Positions 8,129 through 16,625 of a DNA stretch of 64,000 nucleotides are shown here, piece by piece. The notes below the pieces were generated by a model. It worked only from the letters and a program-made list of their open reading frames with translations. It was not told the DNA's origin and made no database searches. How positions within the stretch are numbered: the first letter of the stretch is position 1; each line of letters opens with the position of its first letter. This DNA comes from an uncultured Oscillospiraceae bacterium (GTDB lineage Bacteria; Bacillota; Clostridia; Oscillospirales; Oscillospiraceae), in contig CANRHH010000002.1 of assembly GCA_947630375.1 (NCBI GenBank), positions 1-64,000 on the forward strand. Direction: 5' to 3'. The translations under genes and the position numbers were made by a program.

Positions 8129-9396
8129 ATGAAGCGATCTATGACCGCCCGGAGGAGGCGCCCTTCCGCGCCAGCGGCCGGGAGCTGTGCTGCGCGCTGG
8201 TTTTGTATCCTGCCGCGTATCTCTATATCCGCGCGGGCCTGACTATAAACGGCCAGCGGCTGTGCCTGCCGGTGGCCGGGCTGCTCCTGCTGTGCGTGGA
8301 GCTGCTGAACCGGGGGAGAAGGGCCACGGCCGAGAGCGCGGTCTGGTTCGGCTGCTTTGCCGCCTGCGTCTGCGGCCTGTCTCTCGGTTTGAGCCGTGTG
8401 TGGGACAATTTCCAGCTCACGCTTTTTGTGCACGGGCTCTGCGTGTGGTGGGTGCTGTCCCGCAGCGGGGCGCTGCTGGAAGGGGAGAGCGGACATCTGC
8501 TGCCGGCGGACGCCTTCAACGGCCTGATACGGATCCCCTTCGGCAACTTTTTCCTCCGCCTGCGCACGCTGCGCTATGGGGTAAAAGCCAGGAGAAAAGG
8601 CGGCGAGGGGCAGAAGCGGCGGCCGCTCTGGATCCTGCTGGCGGCCGTGCTGTGCGGGGCGCTGTTTATACGGGCGGCCCGGCTCCTCTCCGCCGCGGAC
8701 AGCGGCTTTGGGGCCTTTTTTGAGGGATTTCTGTCCCGGTTCCGCCTGGAGATCAGCGAAAACGTGGCCCTCAACCTGTTCTATCTGGCGCTCAGCATCC
8801 CGGTGGGCTGCTGGCTGTTCGGCCTTATAGCCGGGGCCCGCCGCCTGGACCGGGGCGCGGCGGAGCGGCAGCGGGCGGGGATCGGCGCCTTTCTGGCGCG
8901 TATCCGCAGGGTGCCCTGCGCCCTCTGGTATGTGGCGGCCGGGGCTTTCACGCTGCTGTACATGGCGTTCTTTTTCATGCAGGGCGGTTATCTCTTCGGC
9001 GCGTTTACGAGGACCCTGCCCGAGGGCTTCATCGTCTCCGAATACGCCCGGCAGGGCTTCTTTGAGCTGTGCCGGGTCATGGCGGTGAACTTCACGCTGC
9101 TGTGGCTCATGACCCGGATGGCGGAGGAGGGGGCCCGGGAGAAGAAGCTCTTTCTCGTCCTCTGCATGGCCCTTTTGGCGGAGAGCATGGTCTTTGCGGT
9201 GATCGCCTTTTCCAAGCTGGCGCTGTATATCTCCTGCTTCGGCTTTACGCCCAGGCGGCTCCAGAGCACCTGGCTGGTGTGCGTGCTGTTTGCCGGGTGC
9301 CTGCTGTGGATGACCGCCCTGGCCACGGGGAAAAAGACCTTCCGCCTGTGGATGGCTTTTTCGGCCATTTCTCTGTCCGTTCTCGCGCTGGTTTGA
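8125..9396 (+). CDS. DUF4173 family polytopic membrane protein
   Basis: This 423-aa protein has about ten hydrophobic segments. The motif SEYARQGFFELCRVMAVN in the second half is typical of DUF4173 proteins, which are common in Clostridia and of unknown function. It is translationally coupled to the HTH gene upstream, so all three genes form one operon ending at the terminator at 9426. No catalytic motif is visible. Confidence 0.75.
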   Translation: MNEAIYDRPEEAPFRASGRELCCALVLYPAAYLYIRAGLTINGQRLCLPVAGLLLLCVELLNRGRRATAESAVWFGCFAACVCGLSLGLSRVWDNFQLTLFVHGLCVWWVLSRSGALLEGESGHLLPADAFNGLIRIPFGNFFLRLRTLRYGVKARRKGGEGQKRRPLWILLAAVLCGALFIRAARLLSAADSGFGAFFEGFLSRFRLEISENVALNLFYLALSIPVGCWLFGLIAGARRLDRGAAERQRAGIGAFLARIRRVPCALWYVAAGAFTLLYMAFFFMQGGYLFGAFTRTLPEGFIVSEYARQGFFELCRVMAVNFTLLWLMTRMAEEGAREKKLFLVLCMALLAESMVFAVIAFSKLALYISCFGFTPRRLQSTWLVCVLFAGCLLWMTALATGKKTFRLWMAFSAISLSVLALV

Positions 9397-9425
9397 AAAC
9401 AGGCGTATATGGACCCAAAGAATAA

Positions 9426-9474
9426 AAAACAGTCAGAGGCAGACGGAAAACCGTCTGCCTCTGACTGTTTTAAG
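9426..9474 (+). terminator. Intrinsic terminator
   Basis: Near-perfect 20-bp stem (arms 9427-9446 and 9451-9470) with an AAAA loop, flanked by A-run and T-run, so it can work in both directions. Confidence 0.9.
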
Positions 9475-9492
9475 TTACAAAAAAGTGCGTAC

Positions 9493-9521
9493 TTGTGAAG
9501 GGCCGGGGGCAGGGATATAAT
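9493..9521 (+). promoter_or_regulatory. Promoter of the sirtuin gene
   Basis: TTGTGA (9493-9498), 17-bp spacer, TATAAT (9516-9521), 34 bp before the start codon. Confidence 0.65.
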
Positions 9522-9554
9522 AGAGAAAAATCCCGGAAGGGGGAGAAAGCGATC

Positions 9555-10496
9555 ATGGACCGTTTTGTCAAAAAGAAAAGCGTTTTTGAAGAGTTCCTCT
9601 GCGGCAGCTTTGCGGAGAGGTATGTGCTGCCCGGCGAGCCCTATGAGGAGCTGATCGACCGGGCGGCGGCGCAGATAAGGGCCGCCGACACGGTGCTGCT
9701 GGGCGCGGGGGCGGGCATGAGCACCGCCGCCGGGGCCGAATACGGCGGGAAATTCTTTGAAGAGCAGTTCGGGGAATTTCAGGAGATCTACGGCAAGGGG
9801 CCCTATATGCGGGACATGTACAGCGCGGGCTTTTACCCCTTTCCCGATGAGGAGAGCTTCTGGGGCTACTGGTCCAAAATGGCGCTGACCGCCGGGGCGG
9901 ACCTGGATGTGACGCCTCTGCACAGGACTCTGTTGAAGGCCCTGGCCGGAAAAAAGCTCTTCCTGCTGACCACCAACGCCGACGGCCAGTTTGCCAAGGC
10001 CGGCCTGCCGGAGGAGCAGATCTTTGCCACCCAGGGCAGCTATGACCGAATCCAGTGCCGCCGGGGCTGCCACCCGAAGACCTATGAGGCTGTGGCGCTG
10101 TTTCGCCGGATGGACGGGGCCCGCCGGGCGGGCAGGATCCCATCGGACCTGGTCCCCAAATGCCCGGTCTGCGGCGGGCCCATGGGCATGAACCTGCGGA
10201 GCGATGAACATTTTATCCAGGATGAGAACTGGTACGCCGCCGAAGCGCGCTTCGGCCGCTTCCTGTCCCGGTGTGTGCAGGGCAGCACCGTGCTGCTGGA
10301 GCTGGGGGTGGGCTTTAATACGCCCGGCATCATTCGCTTCCCCTTTGAGAAGCTCACCCGGGAGCACGAAAACATCCGCCTGATCCGCCTGAGCCGCAGC
10401 AAGGCCATGGTCCCGGCCGGGCTGGGAGAGCGGGCCACCGGGATCCAGGCGGATATGGCCAGGAGCATTGCGGACCTGGCCAAAAAATGCGGGTGA
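9555..10496 (+). CDS. Class M sirtuin (SirTM-like), putative protein ADP-ribosyltransferase
   Basis: The 313-aa protein has the NAD-binding GAGAGMS motif (50-56), the TTNAD motif (139-143) in place of the classical TQNID, four zinc-ligand cysteines (C168, C172, C203, C206), and signature stretches DMYSAGFYPF and TQGSYDRIQC. The classical catalytic His is replaced by Gln (Q160), the SirTM pattern. SirTM enzymes of staphylococci and streptococci mono-ADP-ribosylate a lipoylated GcvH-like carrier and are encoded beside a zinc-binding macrodomain hydrolase. Such a macrodomain gene is at 11281-12096, but no GcvH-L or LplA2 gene is present here. ATG at 9555 follows GGGGGAGAAAG; the upstream in-frame GTG lies within the promoter. 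Confidence 0.85.
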   Translation: MDRFVKKKSVFEEFLCGSFAERYVLPGEPYEELIDRAAAQIRAADTVLLGAGAGMSTAAGAEYGGKFFEEQFGEFQEIYGKGPYMRDMYSAGFYPFPDEESFWGYWSKMALTAGADLDVTPLHRTLLKALAGKKLFLLTTNADGQFAKAGLPEEQIFATQGSYDRIQCRRGCHPKTYEAVALFRRMDGARRAGRIPSDLVPKCPVCGGPMGMNLRSDEHFIQDENWYAAEARFGRFLSRCVQGSTVLLELGVGFNTPGIIRFPFEKLTREHENIRLIRLSRSKAMVPAGLGERATGIQADMARSIADLAKKCG

Positions 10497-10497
10497 G

Positions 10498-11265
10498 TTA
10501 TTCCCCCCGGGCCTCCGCAGTCAGGTCCTTGACCACCTCGCCTGCTAAGATGAGCCCTGCCACAGCGGTCACAAAGGCGGCGCTGCCCGGAAGGATCCGG
10601 CGGCTTGCGCTGGGGCGGCTGTCCTCCGGCGGGCAGGGGCCGCTGTCCTGACCGCCGGGGGCCGGCTCTTCCGGGGGCTGGATGGGCGTCTCCTCGGAGT
10701 AGACCACCTTCAGCGACTGGACGCCGCGCTTTTTCAGCTCCCGCCGCATGACCCGGGCCAGCGGATCCATCCGGGTCCTGTAGATATCTGTCACCCGGAA
10801 AGCGGTGGGGTCCAGCTTGTTCCCGGCGCCCATGCAGCTGATGATCGGCGTGTGGGCCCTGTCGCATTGCACAGCCAGCTCTAACTTGGCGGACACGGTA
10901 TCCACCGCGTCGATCACATAGTCATACTCCGCAAAGGGAAAGTCGCCGGCGTTCTCCGGCAGGAAAAAGCAGGGGTGGATACGGACCTCCGCCTGGGGAT
11001 TGATCGTCAGGATCCGCTCCCGCATGACCTCCACCTTGAGCCTCCCCACGGTATCCCGGGTGGCGATGATCTGCCGGTTCAGGTTGCTGAGGTCCACCCG
11101 GTCGCTGTCCACCAGATCAAAGGACTCCACGCCGCTGCGGCAGAGCGCCTCGCAGGCGTAGCCGCCTACGCCGCCGATCCCGAATATGGCCACCCGGGAG
11201 CCGGCCAATACGTCCATGGCCTCTTTCCCCAGGAGTAATTCCGTTCTTGCAAATGGTTCTGACAT
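10498..11265 (-). CDS. tcdA: TcdA-type E1-like enzyme (t6A dehydratase, HesA/MoeB/ThiF family)
   Basis: The 255-aa protein has the E1-like nucleotide-binding GIGGVGG motif (29-35), the LVDSDRVDLSNLNRQ segment, and MGAGNKLDP near the middle. These match TcdA, which uses ATP to cyclise N6-threonylcarbamoyladenosine at tRNA position 37. The usual length is about 250-270 aa. It lacks a C-terminal rhodanese domain. A Pro/Ser/Gly-rich insert (about residues 198-222) is unusual. Its gene converges on the sirtuin gene (2 bp between stops) and lies 15 bp downstream of the macrodomain gene's end, in the opposite order of transcription: macrodomain first, then tcdA. Confidence 0.85.
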   Translation of the reverse strand: MSEPFARTELLLGKEAMDVLAGSRVAIFGIGGVGGYACEALCRSGVESFDLVDSDRVDLSNLNRQIIATRDTVGRLKVEVMRERILTINPQAEVRIHPCFFLPENAGDFPFAEYDYVIDAVDTVSAKLELAVQCDRAHTPIISCMGAGNKLDPTAFRVTDIYRTRMDPLARVMRRELKKRGVQSLKVVYSEETPIQPPEEPAPGGQDSGPCPPEDSRPSASRRILPGSAAFVTAVAGLILAGEVVKDLTAEARGE

Positions 11266-11280
11266 AGTTTCCTCCGTTCT

Positions 11281-12096
11281 CTACCGTCCGCCTGGCACAG
11301 GCCCGGCCCCAGGCTCCAGCAGGCGCCGGTAGATCTCATAATTTTCCCGGCTGTGGACGTTGAAAATGACCTTTTGCAGCGTCCGGTCCCGGCGCAGGAA
11401 ATCCCGCACCGTTCCGACGGCGATCCGGGCCGCCTCCGGCTTGGGGAAATGATATTCCCCGGTGGAGATGCAGCAGAAGGCCAGGCTCTCCAGCCCCTTT
11501 TCCGCCGCCAGCTCCAGACAGGAGCGGTAGCAGGCGCTCAGCTCTGCCCGGTCCCGCTCCGTGACAGGTCCGGTGATCACGGGGCCTACCGTGTGCAGCA
11601 CATACCGGGCGGGCAGATTGTAGCCCTTTGTCAGCTTGGCCCGGCCGGCAGGCTCCTCATGCCCCTGCTCCCGCATGAGCCGGGCGCACTCCTCCCGCAG
11701 CTCCAGACCCGCCGCCGAGTGGATGGCATTGTCGATACAGCCGTGGCAGGGCACATAGCAGCCGGTCATGCCCGGGTTGGCGGCGTTGACGATGGCGCCG
11801 GCCGCCAGGCGGGTGATATCCCCCTGCCAGAGGGCGATGCGGGGCTCCGCCTCCGTGACCGGCAGCGTCTGCGGGTCTACGACGCCCTTTTCTTCCCGCT
11901 CGGCCGTAAGCAGCGCATCCTGGGCCCGGAGAAAGCTCTCCGGCAGCGCCATAGGCGGGCGCAGATTCATAAGACTGCGCAGCAGGCGGCGCTGGGAGAC
12001 CGGATCCCCGGGAAAGCGGAGGGCCTCCGCCCTGTACCGGGGCATCTCCTCCAACAGAAAGGTATTGAGAAAGCGGATCCTTTCGGCCCGGTCCAT
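11281..12096 (-). CDS. Zinc-type macrodomain protein ADP-ribose hydrolase
   Basis: The protein of about 271 aa has an N-terminal helical extension (about 85 residues) and a macrodomain with GDITRL (about 92-97), NAAN (104-107) and the segment GCYVPCHGCIDNAIHSAAG (112-130), whose Cys/His/Cys residues (C113, H118, C120) match the zinc site of the Zn-Macro class. That class is partnered with SirTM sirtuins and removes ADP-ribose from proteins. The gene shares its neighbourhood with a SirTM-like gene on the opposite strand. ATG at 12096 is 8 nt after AGGAGG; an in-frame GTG three codons earlier overlaps that site and is less likely. Confidence 0.88.
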   Translation of the reverse strand: MDRAERIRFLNTFLLEEMPRYRAEALRFPGDPVSQRRLLRSLMNLRPPMALPESFLRAQDALLTAEREEKGVVDPQTLPVTEAEPRIALWQGDITRLAAGAIVNAANPGMTGCYVPCHGCIDNAIHSAAGLELREECARLMREQGHEEPAGRAKLTKGYNLPARYVLHTVGPVITGPVTERDRAELSACYRSCLELAAEKGLESLAFCCISTGEYHFPKPEAARIAVGTVRDFLRRDRTLQKVIFNVHSRENYEIYRRLLEPGAGPVPGGR

Positions 12097-12157
12097 CGCG
12101 GCCACCTCCTCCCGTCCCCTCCATCATACCGCGCGGCGGGGAAAACGTCAAGGGCGG

Positions 12158-12204
12158 AGCGCCGCCGGCCCGTGCCGGGTGTAGCGCCGCCGGCCCGTGC
12201 CGGG
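12158..12204. repeat. Direct 22-bp tandem repeat
   Basis: AGCGCCGCCGGCCCGTGCCG plus GG occurs at 12158-12179 and again at 12183-12204, between the macrodomain gene and the larE promoter. Each copy contains an inverted CCGGC element. It may be an operator or a small duplication. Confidence 0.7.
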
Positions 12205-12208
12205 GCAT

Positions 12209-12238
12209 TTGACACAGGGCCTTCGCCTGTGGTATCAT
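12209..12238 (+). promoter_or_regulatory. Promoter of larE
   Basis: TTGACA (12209-12214), 18-bp spacer, TATCAT (12233-12238). The spacer contains the inverted repeat CAGGGC...GCCTGTGG. Confidence 0.65.
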
Positions 12239-12295
12239 AATTTATATCATATAAAAAAGGGCCGGGCAGCCCGGCCGGACCAAAGGAGCAAAACC

Positions 12296-13102
12296 ATGGA
12301 GACTGCAAAGGAAAAATTGGAACGGCTCAGGGAAGAGCTTTCGGCCCTGGGCAGCGTGGCGGTGGCTTTTTCCGGCGGGGTGGACTCCACCTTTCTGCTG
12401 AAGGTGGCCCACGATGTGCTGGGGGAGCGGGCCGTGGCCGTGACGGCGGTCTCCCGTACCTTCCCGGAGCGGGAGCTGAACGAGGCCAAAGCCTTTTGCG
12501 CCGCCCACGGGATCCCCCAGGTCCTCTGTCCGTCTGAGGAGCTGAAGATCGAGGGCTTTCGCCAGAACCCGAAAAACCGGTGCTATCTCTGCAAGCGGGA
12601 GCTGTTTGAAAAGATCTGGGCCATTGCCCGGGAACGGGGGCTGAACGCGGTGGCGGAGGGCTCCAACACCGACGACGAGGGGGATTACCGCCCCGGGCTG
12701 ATCGCCGTCCGGGAGTTAGGGGTGTCCAGCCCTCTGCGCCAGGCCGGGCTCGGCAAGGCGGAGATCCGGGAGCTGTCCAAAGAAATGGGCCTGCCCACCT
12801 GGGATAAGCCCTCCTTTGCCTGCCTGAGCTCCCGCTTCGTCTACGGGGAGACCATCAGCGAGGAGAAGCTGGCCATGGTGGAGCAGGCGGAGCAGCTGCT
12901 GCTGGACCTGGGCTTTCGCCAGGTGCGGGTGCGGATCCATGGGCTGATCGCCCGGCTGGAGATCCTGCCCCAGGACTTTGAAAAGCTGCTGGCCGAGGAT
13001 GTGCGCAAAAAAGTCTATGCGCGGCTCAAAGAGCTGGGCTTTACCTATGTGACGCTGGACCTGCTGGGCTACCGCACCGGCAGCATGAACGAAACACTGT
13101 GA
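12296..13102 (+). CDS. larE: LarE-type ATP-dependent sacrificial sulfur transferase
   Basis: The 268-aa protein carries the PP-loop SGGVDST (26-32) and the stretch PSFACLSSRF, with Cys at position 176. In Lactobacillus LarE, C176 is the sulfur donor that becomes dehydroalanine while sulfurating the nickel-pincer nucleotide cofactor precursor. Length and motifs fit. LarB and LarC, the other cofactor enzymes, are not in this window, so the pathway is either split across the genome or this copy serves another role. A GGAGCA site precedes ATG at 12296. Confidence 0.88.
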   Translation: METAKEKLERLREELSALGSVAVAFSGGVDSTFLLKVAHDVLGERAVAVTAVSRTFPERELNEAKAFCAAHGIPQVLCPSEELKIEGFRQNPKNRCYLCKRELFEKIWAIARERGLNAVAEGSNTDDEGDYRPGLIAVRELGVSSPLRQAGLGKAEIRELSKEMGLPTWDKPSFACLSSRFVYGETISEEKLAMVEQAEQLLLDLGFRQVRVRIHGLIARLEILPQDFEKLLAEDVRKKVYARLKELGFTYVTLDLLGYRTGSMNETL

Positions 13103-13115
13103 GAGAAAAAGAAGC

Positions 13116-13145
13116 CGCCGGGATGAAGTTCATCCCGGCGATTTC
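13116..13145 (+). terminator. Bidirectional terminator between convergent genes
   Basis: CGCCGGGATG and CATCCCGGCG form a 10-bp stem with a short loop, followed by ATTT on the plus strand; A-rich DNA upstream supplies the T-run for the minus strand. Confidence 0.65.
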
Positions 13146-13156
13146 CCATTTGGTAT

Positions 13157-14635
13157 TTAACTTTGCGCGGCCTTTTTGGCAAGCTCGGCGCAGATCCGGT
13201 CATACTCCTCCTCGTCCAGCTTGTAATGCTTCTGATACAGGTGGTAGGAGAGCATCATCAGGGCCCAGGGGATCAGCGTCATGCACAGTACCAGACCCAA
13301 AGTCTGCCCGTGCTGCACGCCGGAGAGGACCTGGGAGATGGAGCTGAGCTTCTCCGCCTCGGTGATGGCCCCGGCGGCGGAGGCGCTCTCCAGAGAGGAG
13401 ATCTGGTTGGTGTAATTGGTGACGCCGAAGATCAGATAGCTGGCGGAGGTCATGGCCACTGTGATGGCAGTGGAGAGCTTGGTCAGGAAGGGCCGCAGAG
13501 AGGCGATGATGGCCTCATCCCGGCTGCCGCAGGTCAGCTCGTTGTACTCCACCGTGTTGATGATGGAGATCATCATGATCAGATAATAGCCGTACTGGCC
13601 GAAGTTTGCCAGCATGTAGCCCACCACGATGATCCAGAACTTGACCATGCTGGAGGGCAGCAGCAGCCCGGGCAGCACCATGACGGCATAGCCCACCGTG
13701 GAGACCACGGCCAGGATGCCCATAAGCTTTTTCCGGTGGATGCGCCGGGAGATGGCCGGGTAGAAGATCATCAAAAAGGCGGTGACGAACATGCCCACGG
13801 TGTTGAAGATGGAATACAGCCCGCCGTTATAGCCAAAGTCAAAATAGATATAGGTGGAGGCGATGCCGCCCAAAATGAAGTTGTTGCCCACTTGCTGGAG
13901 CAGGAAGATCACGGCGATCCAGAGCAGCTGGTCGTTGCGGGCGATGGTCCGGACCACCTTTTTCAGGCTGATGGGGGGCGCGGCCTCCCGCAGATCGTCC
14001 CGCCGCTCCCGGGCGCCGAAGATGGTGAAGCAGAGGAACAGCGGGGCCAGCACGCAGATGATCAGGGCAATACGGCCGTAGGCCACGTTGGTGCTGCCGC
14101 CCAAGGCCCCCTCGCCGGTGGTGAGCATGGGGATGAACAGGGAAGCGGCGGTGCCGCCGATGCCGGCGCAGAGGGTAGCCCGGGAGGTGAACTGGTTGCG
14201 GGCGTCCGGGTCCGAGCTGAGGGCCGGGACCATGCCCCAATAGGAGATATCGTGCATGGTGTAGGCGATGCTGTAGGTAAAATAGAAGATGCCGAAGAGC
14301 CAGATAAAGCTCCAGCCCTGGAGATCGGTGTTGAACACGATGTACACCACCACCGAGGTCAGCGCGATGCCGATGACCAGCCAGGGCTTGAACTTGCCCC
14401 AGCGGCTGCGGGTACGCTCGATGATGTTGCCCATGATGGGGTCATTGAGCGCGTCAAAGACCCGGGCGGCCACCATGATGGCGGTCACCGCCCCCAACTG
14501 GGCGGCGGTCAGGCTGCGGGTAAAGAGAATATAAGTCAGCAGATAGCTGGTGACCAGGCTGTAGACCATGTCCCGGCCGATCGTGCCCAGCGGGAACAGG
14601 AGCAGATTTCTTTTTCTGAGCTTGACTTCGTCCAT
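13157..14635 (-). CDS. GPH-family sugar:cation symporter (MFS)
   Basis: The 492-aa protein has 12 membrane segments and the family motifs GRDMVYSLVTSYLLTYILF near the N-terminus and ARVFDALNDPIMGNIIERT in the first cytoplasmic region, typical of the glycoside-pentoside-hexuronide:cation (MelB-like) group. It would import an oligosaccharide or glycoside with H+ or Na+. No glycosidase gene is adjacent, so the substrate cannot be inferred. ATG at 14635 follows GGGGGA by 5 nt; the frame is open farther upstream but without a better site. Confidence 0.88.
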   Translation of the reverse strand: MDEVKLRKRNLLLFPLGTIGRDMVYSLVTSYLLTYILFTRSLTAAQLGAVTAIMVAARVFDALNDPIMGNIIERTRSRWGKFKPWLVIGIALTSVVVYIVFNTDLQGWSFIWLFGIFYFTYSIAYTMHDISYWGMVPALSSDPDARNQFTSRATLCAGIGGTAASLFIPMLTTGEGALGGSTNVAYGRIALIICVLAPLFLCFTIFGARERRDDLREAAPPISLKKVVRTIARNDQLLWIAVIFLLQQVGNNFILGGIASTYIYFDFGYNGGLYSIFNTVGMFVTAFLMIFYPAISRRIHRKKLMGILAVVSTVGYAVMVLPGLLLPSSMVKFWIIVVGYMLANFGQYGYYLIMMISIINTVEYNELTCGSRDEAIIASLRPFLTKLSTAITVAMTSASYLIFGVTNYTNQISSLESASAAGAITEAEKLSSISQVLSGVQHGQTLGLVLCMTLIPWALMMLSYHLYQKHYKLDEEEYDRICAELAKKAAQS

Positions 14636-14726
14636 AAGCATCCCCCACATATGTGCAAATTGCACAGGATGTGCCCAGTTTATCACCCTTCCGGACCGTT
14701 GGAAATAGATAGATCACGAAAATCTG

Positions 14727-16484
14727 TCAAAAAGCCGTCACGGAGGCGGCCTGGGAGCCGATGCGCAGGGTATAGGCCTGGCCGGAGATCAGGGAGGGGG
14801 CGCTGAGGATCACGACCGTGTAATCCAGCGCCGGGGTGACGCTGAGGAGGACGTTTCCGTCCGCGTCCTCCAGGCTGACGGCGGTCCCGGCGCTCTGGGG
14901 CCCGGCGCTGACGGCCACCACGCCCTGTTCGGCGGCACTGAAGCTCTGGGCCATGGAGGCCCCGCCGGTGCCGATGAAGGTGCCGCCGGTGATGGCGCCG
15001 GTGGTGTCATAGTCCAGGGTGGCGGTGTCCCCCTGGCTGGGGCCGCAGACGGTGACGCTGCCGCCGGAGATCTGCAAACTGCCGTTGGCGTCCAGACCGT
15101 CGCCGGAGGCGGTGATGTCCACCGTGCCGCCGGAAATAAGGATGCTGCCGGAGGAGCCGCCTTCCGCCTGCTGCCCGCCGGCTCTGCCGCCCATGCCCCG
15201 GCCCGGGCCGCTGAAACGGTCGCCCGGCCGGGGGCCGCCAAAGCCGCTGCCGTCCTGGCCGCCGGCGGCATTGAGGCCGTCGTCCGAGGCGATGAGCCGG
15301 ATCTCCCCGCCGCTGATCTCCAGGTGCAGGGCCTCCAGCCCCTCATAGGACCGAGAGATATCGATCTGGCCGCCGGCGACGGTCAGGGTCTCGTCGGCGT
15401 GAAAACCGTCGTCCCCGGTGGCGATCTGAAACCGGCCTCCCTCCACCCGGACGGAGCCGTTGGAGTGGACCGCGTCATCGGCGGCGTCCAGGTCAAAGTC
15501 CCCGCTCTCCAAGAGCAGACCGGCGCCCGCTTTGAGGGCCTTGGCGCTGGCGGTGCTGTCTGTCTCTTCCTCCGGGCTCTCCTGGAACCCCCGGCCCCAG
15601 GGGCCGAAGCTCTCGCTGTGAGGCGCGGCGTTGGCGCTGCCCCCGCCGGAGACGATCCGGGCGCTGCCGCCGGAGATCTGCAGGCTGCTCCCGGCGCTGA
15701 TCCCGTCCCCCTGGGCGTCAATGTCCAGCGCCGCGCCGGAGAGGAACACAAAGCCCAGGCTCTCGTCCTCGTCGTTTTCCGCGTGGATGCCGTCCTTTCC
15801 GGCCCGAAGGCGGAGAGAGGCGCCGGCAATGCGGACGCTGTCCTTGGCCTGGAGCGCGTGGGAGGCGGCCTCCACGGTGACGCTGCCGCCGGTCAGGACC
15901 AGGTCATCTTTGCAGACGATGCCGTGCCCGGCGGGGGAGGAGACGGTCAGACTGCCGGAGCCGTTGATGCTTAAGTCCTCTTTGGAGAAGAGGGCCCCGT
16001 CGATCTTATCCTCCGCCGCGGCGGAAAAGCCGCCGCTGCAGAGGCTGTTTTCCGTCCCCTCCGCCAGGGTCAGCACCACTTTGCCGGCGCTTTTGATATA
16101 CAAAGCGGCGGAGGTCTCGCTGTGCAGGTCGGCCCCGGCCAGCACCAGCCGGAGCTTGTCCTCTTTCCCGGCATCCACGGTCACGGTGCCCTCCAGGCTG
16201 CCGGAGAGGAGATAGGTCCCCCCGGCGGTGACGGTGACGCCGCCGTCGGAGATCGTGACCGCGCCGCTGCCGCAGACGGCGGAGGTCCCCTCCAGCCGGA
16301 TCTCCACGGCGGCATCCGGGTCATAGGAACTGTCCAGGTCCCGCTGGGTGAACATCTCCTCCTCGGAGGAGGCAGGATCCACCCCGGCCGTGGGCGCGGC
16401 GCTCTCCGCCGCCGGTTCTCCGCCGGCGCCGCAGCCGCTTAAAAGCAGGGCCAGGGCCAGCAAAAACAAAAAAGCTCTTTTCAT
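14727..16484 (-). CDS. Cthe_2159-type carbohydrate-binding lipoprotein
   Basis: The 585-aa protein starts with a lipoprotein signal (LLLSGCGAGG, Cys about residue 17) and contains many short beta-helix-like repeats of the form ISGGSV/ITASGDGLDANGSLQISGG. This is the pattern of the Cthe_2159 (DUF4353) family, right-handed parallel beta-helix proteins that bind polygalacturonate-like polymers. A Gly/Arg/Pro-rich stretch (GGPRPGDRFSGPGRGMGGRAG, about residues 420-440) interrupts the repeats. It is anchored on the outer face of the membrane. It is divergent from mscS. Confidence 0.8.
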   Translation of the reverse strand: MKRAFLFLLALALLLSGCGAGGEPAAESAAPTAGVDPASSEEEMFTQRDLDSSYDPDAAVEIRLEGTSAVCGSGAVTISDGGVTVTAGGTYLLSGSLEGTVTVDAGKEDKLRLVLAGADLHSETSAALYIKSAGKVVLTLAEGTENSLCSGGFSAAAEDKIDGALFSKEDLSINGSGSLTVSSPAGHGIVCKDDLVLTGGSVTVEAASHALQAKDSVRIAGASLRLRAGKDGIHAENDEDESLGFVFLSGAALDIDAQGDGISAGSSLQISGGSARIVSGGGSANAAPHSESFGPWGRGFQESPEEETDSTASAKALKAGAGLLLESGDFDLDAADDAVHSNGSVRVEGGRFQIATGDDGFHADETLTVAGGQIDISRSYEGLEALHLEISGGEIRLIASDDGLNAAGGQDGSGFGGPRPGDRFSGPGRGMGGRAGGQQAEGGSSGSILISGGTVDITASGDGLDANGSLQISGGSVTVCGPSQGDTATLDYDTTGAITGGTFIGTGGASMAQSFSAAEQGVVAVSAGPQSAGTAVSLEDADGNVLLSVTPALDYTVVILSAPSLISGQAYTLRIGSQAASVTAF

Positions 16485-16556
16485 AAAGCGCCTCACAGAA
16501 TTTGATGGGGGAAGTATACCATAATTGCCTGAAAGGAATCTGAAAAAAGCAGGCAC

Positions 16557-16585
16557 TTGAACTGTACCGGAAAAAACGATATAAT
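16557..16585 (+). promoter_or_regulatory. Promoter of the MscS gene
   Basis: TTGAAC (16557-16562), 17-bp spacer, TATAAT (16580-16585), 41 bp before the ATG. Confidence 0.7.
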
Positions 16586-16625
16586 AGCGCTATCATATAG
16601 AAAAAAAGAAAAAACGGGGGGCACT

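Noticed and set aside
9495..9554. Upstream GTG start for the sirtuin gene
   Set aside because: It overlaps the promoter region (9493-9521), so it could not be in the transcript.
13099..13347. Small ORF overlapping the larE stop
   Set aside because: It overlaps the convergent symporter gene for most of its length and its translation is not protein-like.
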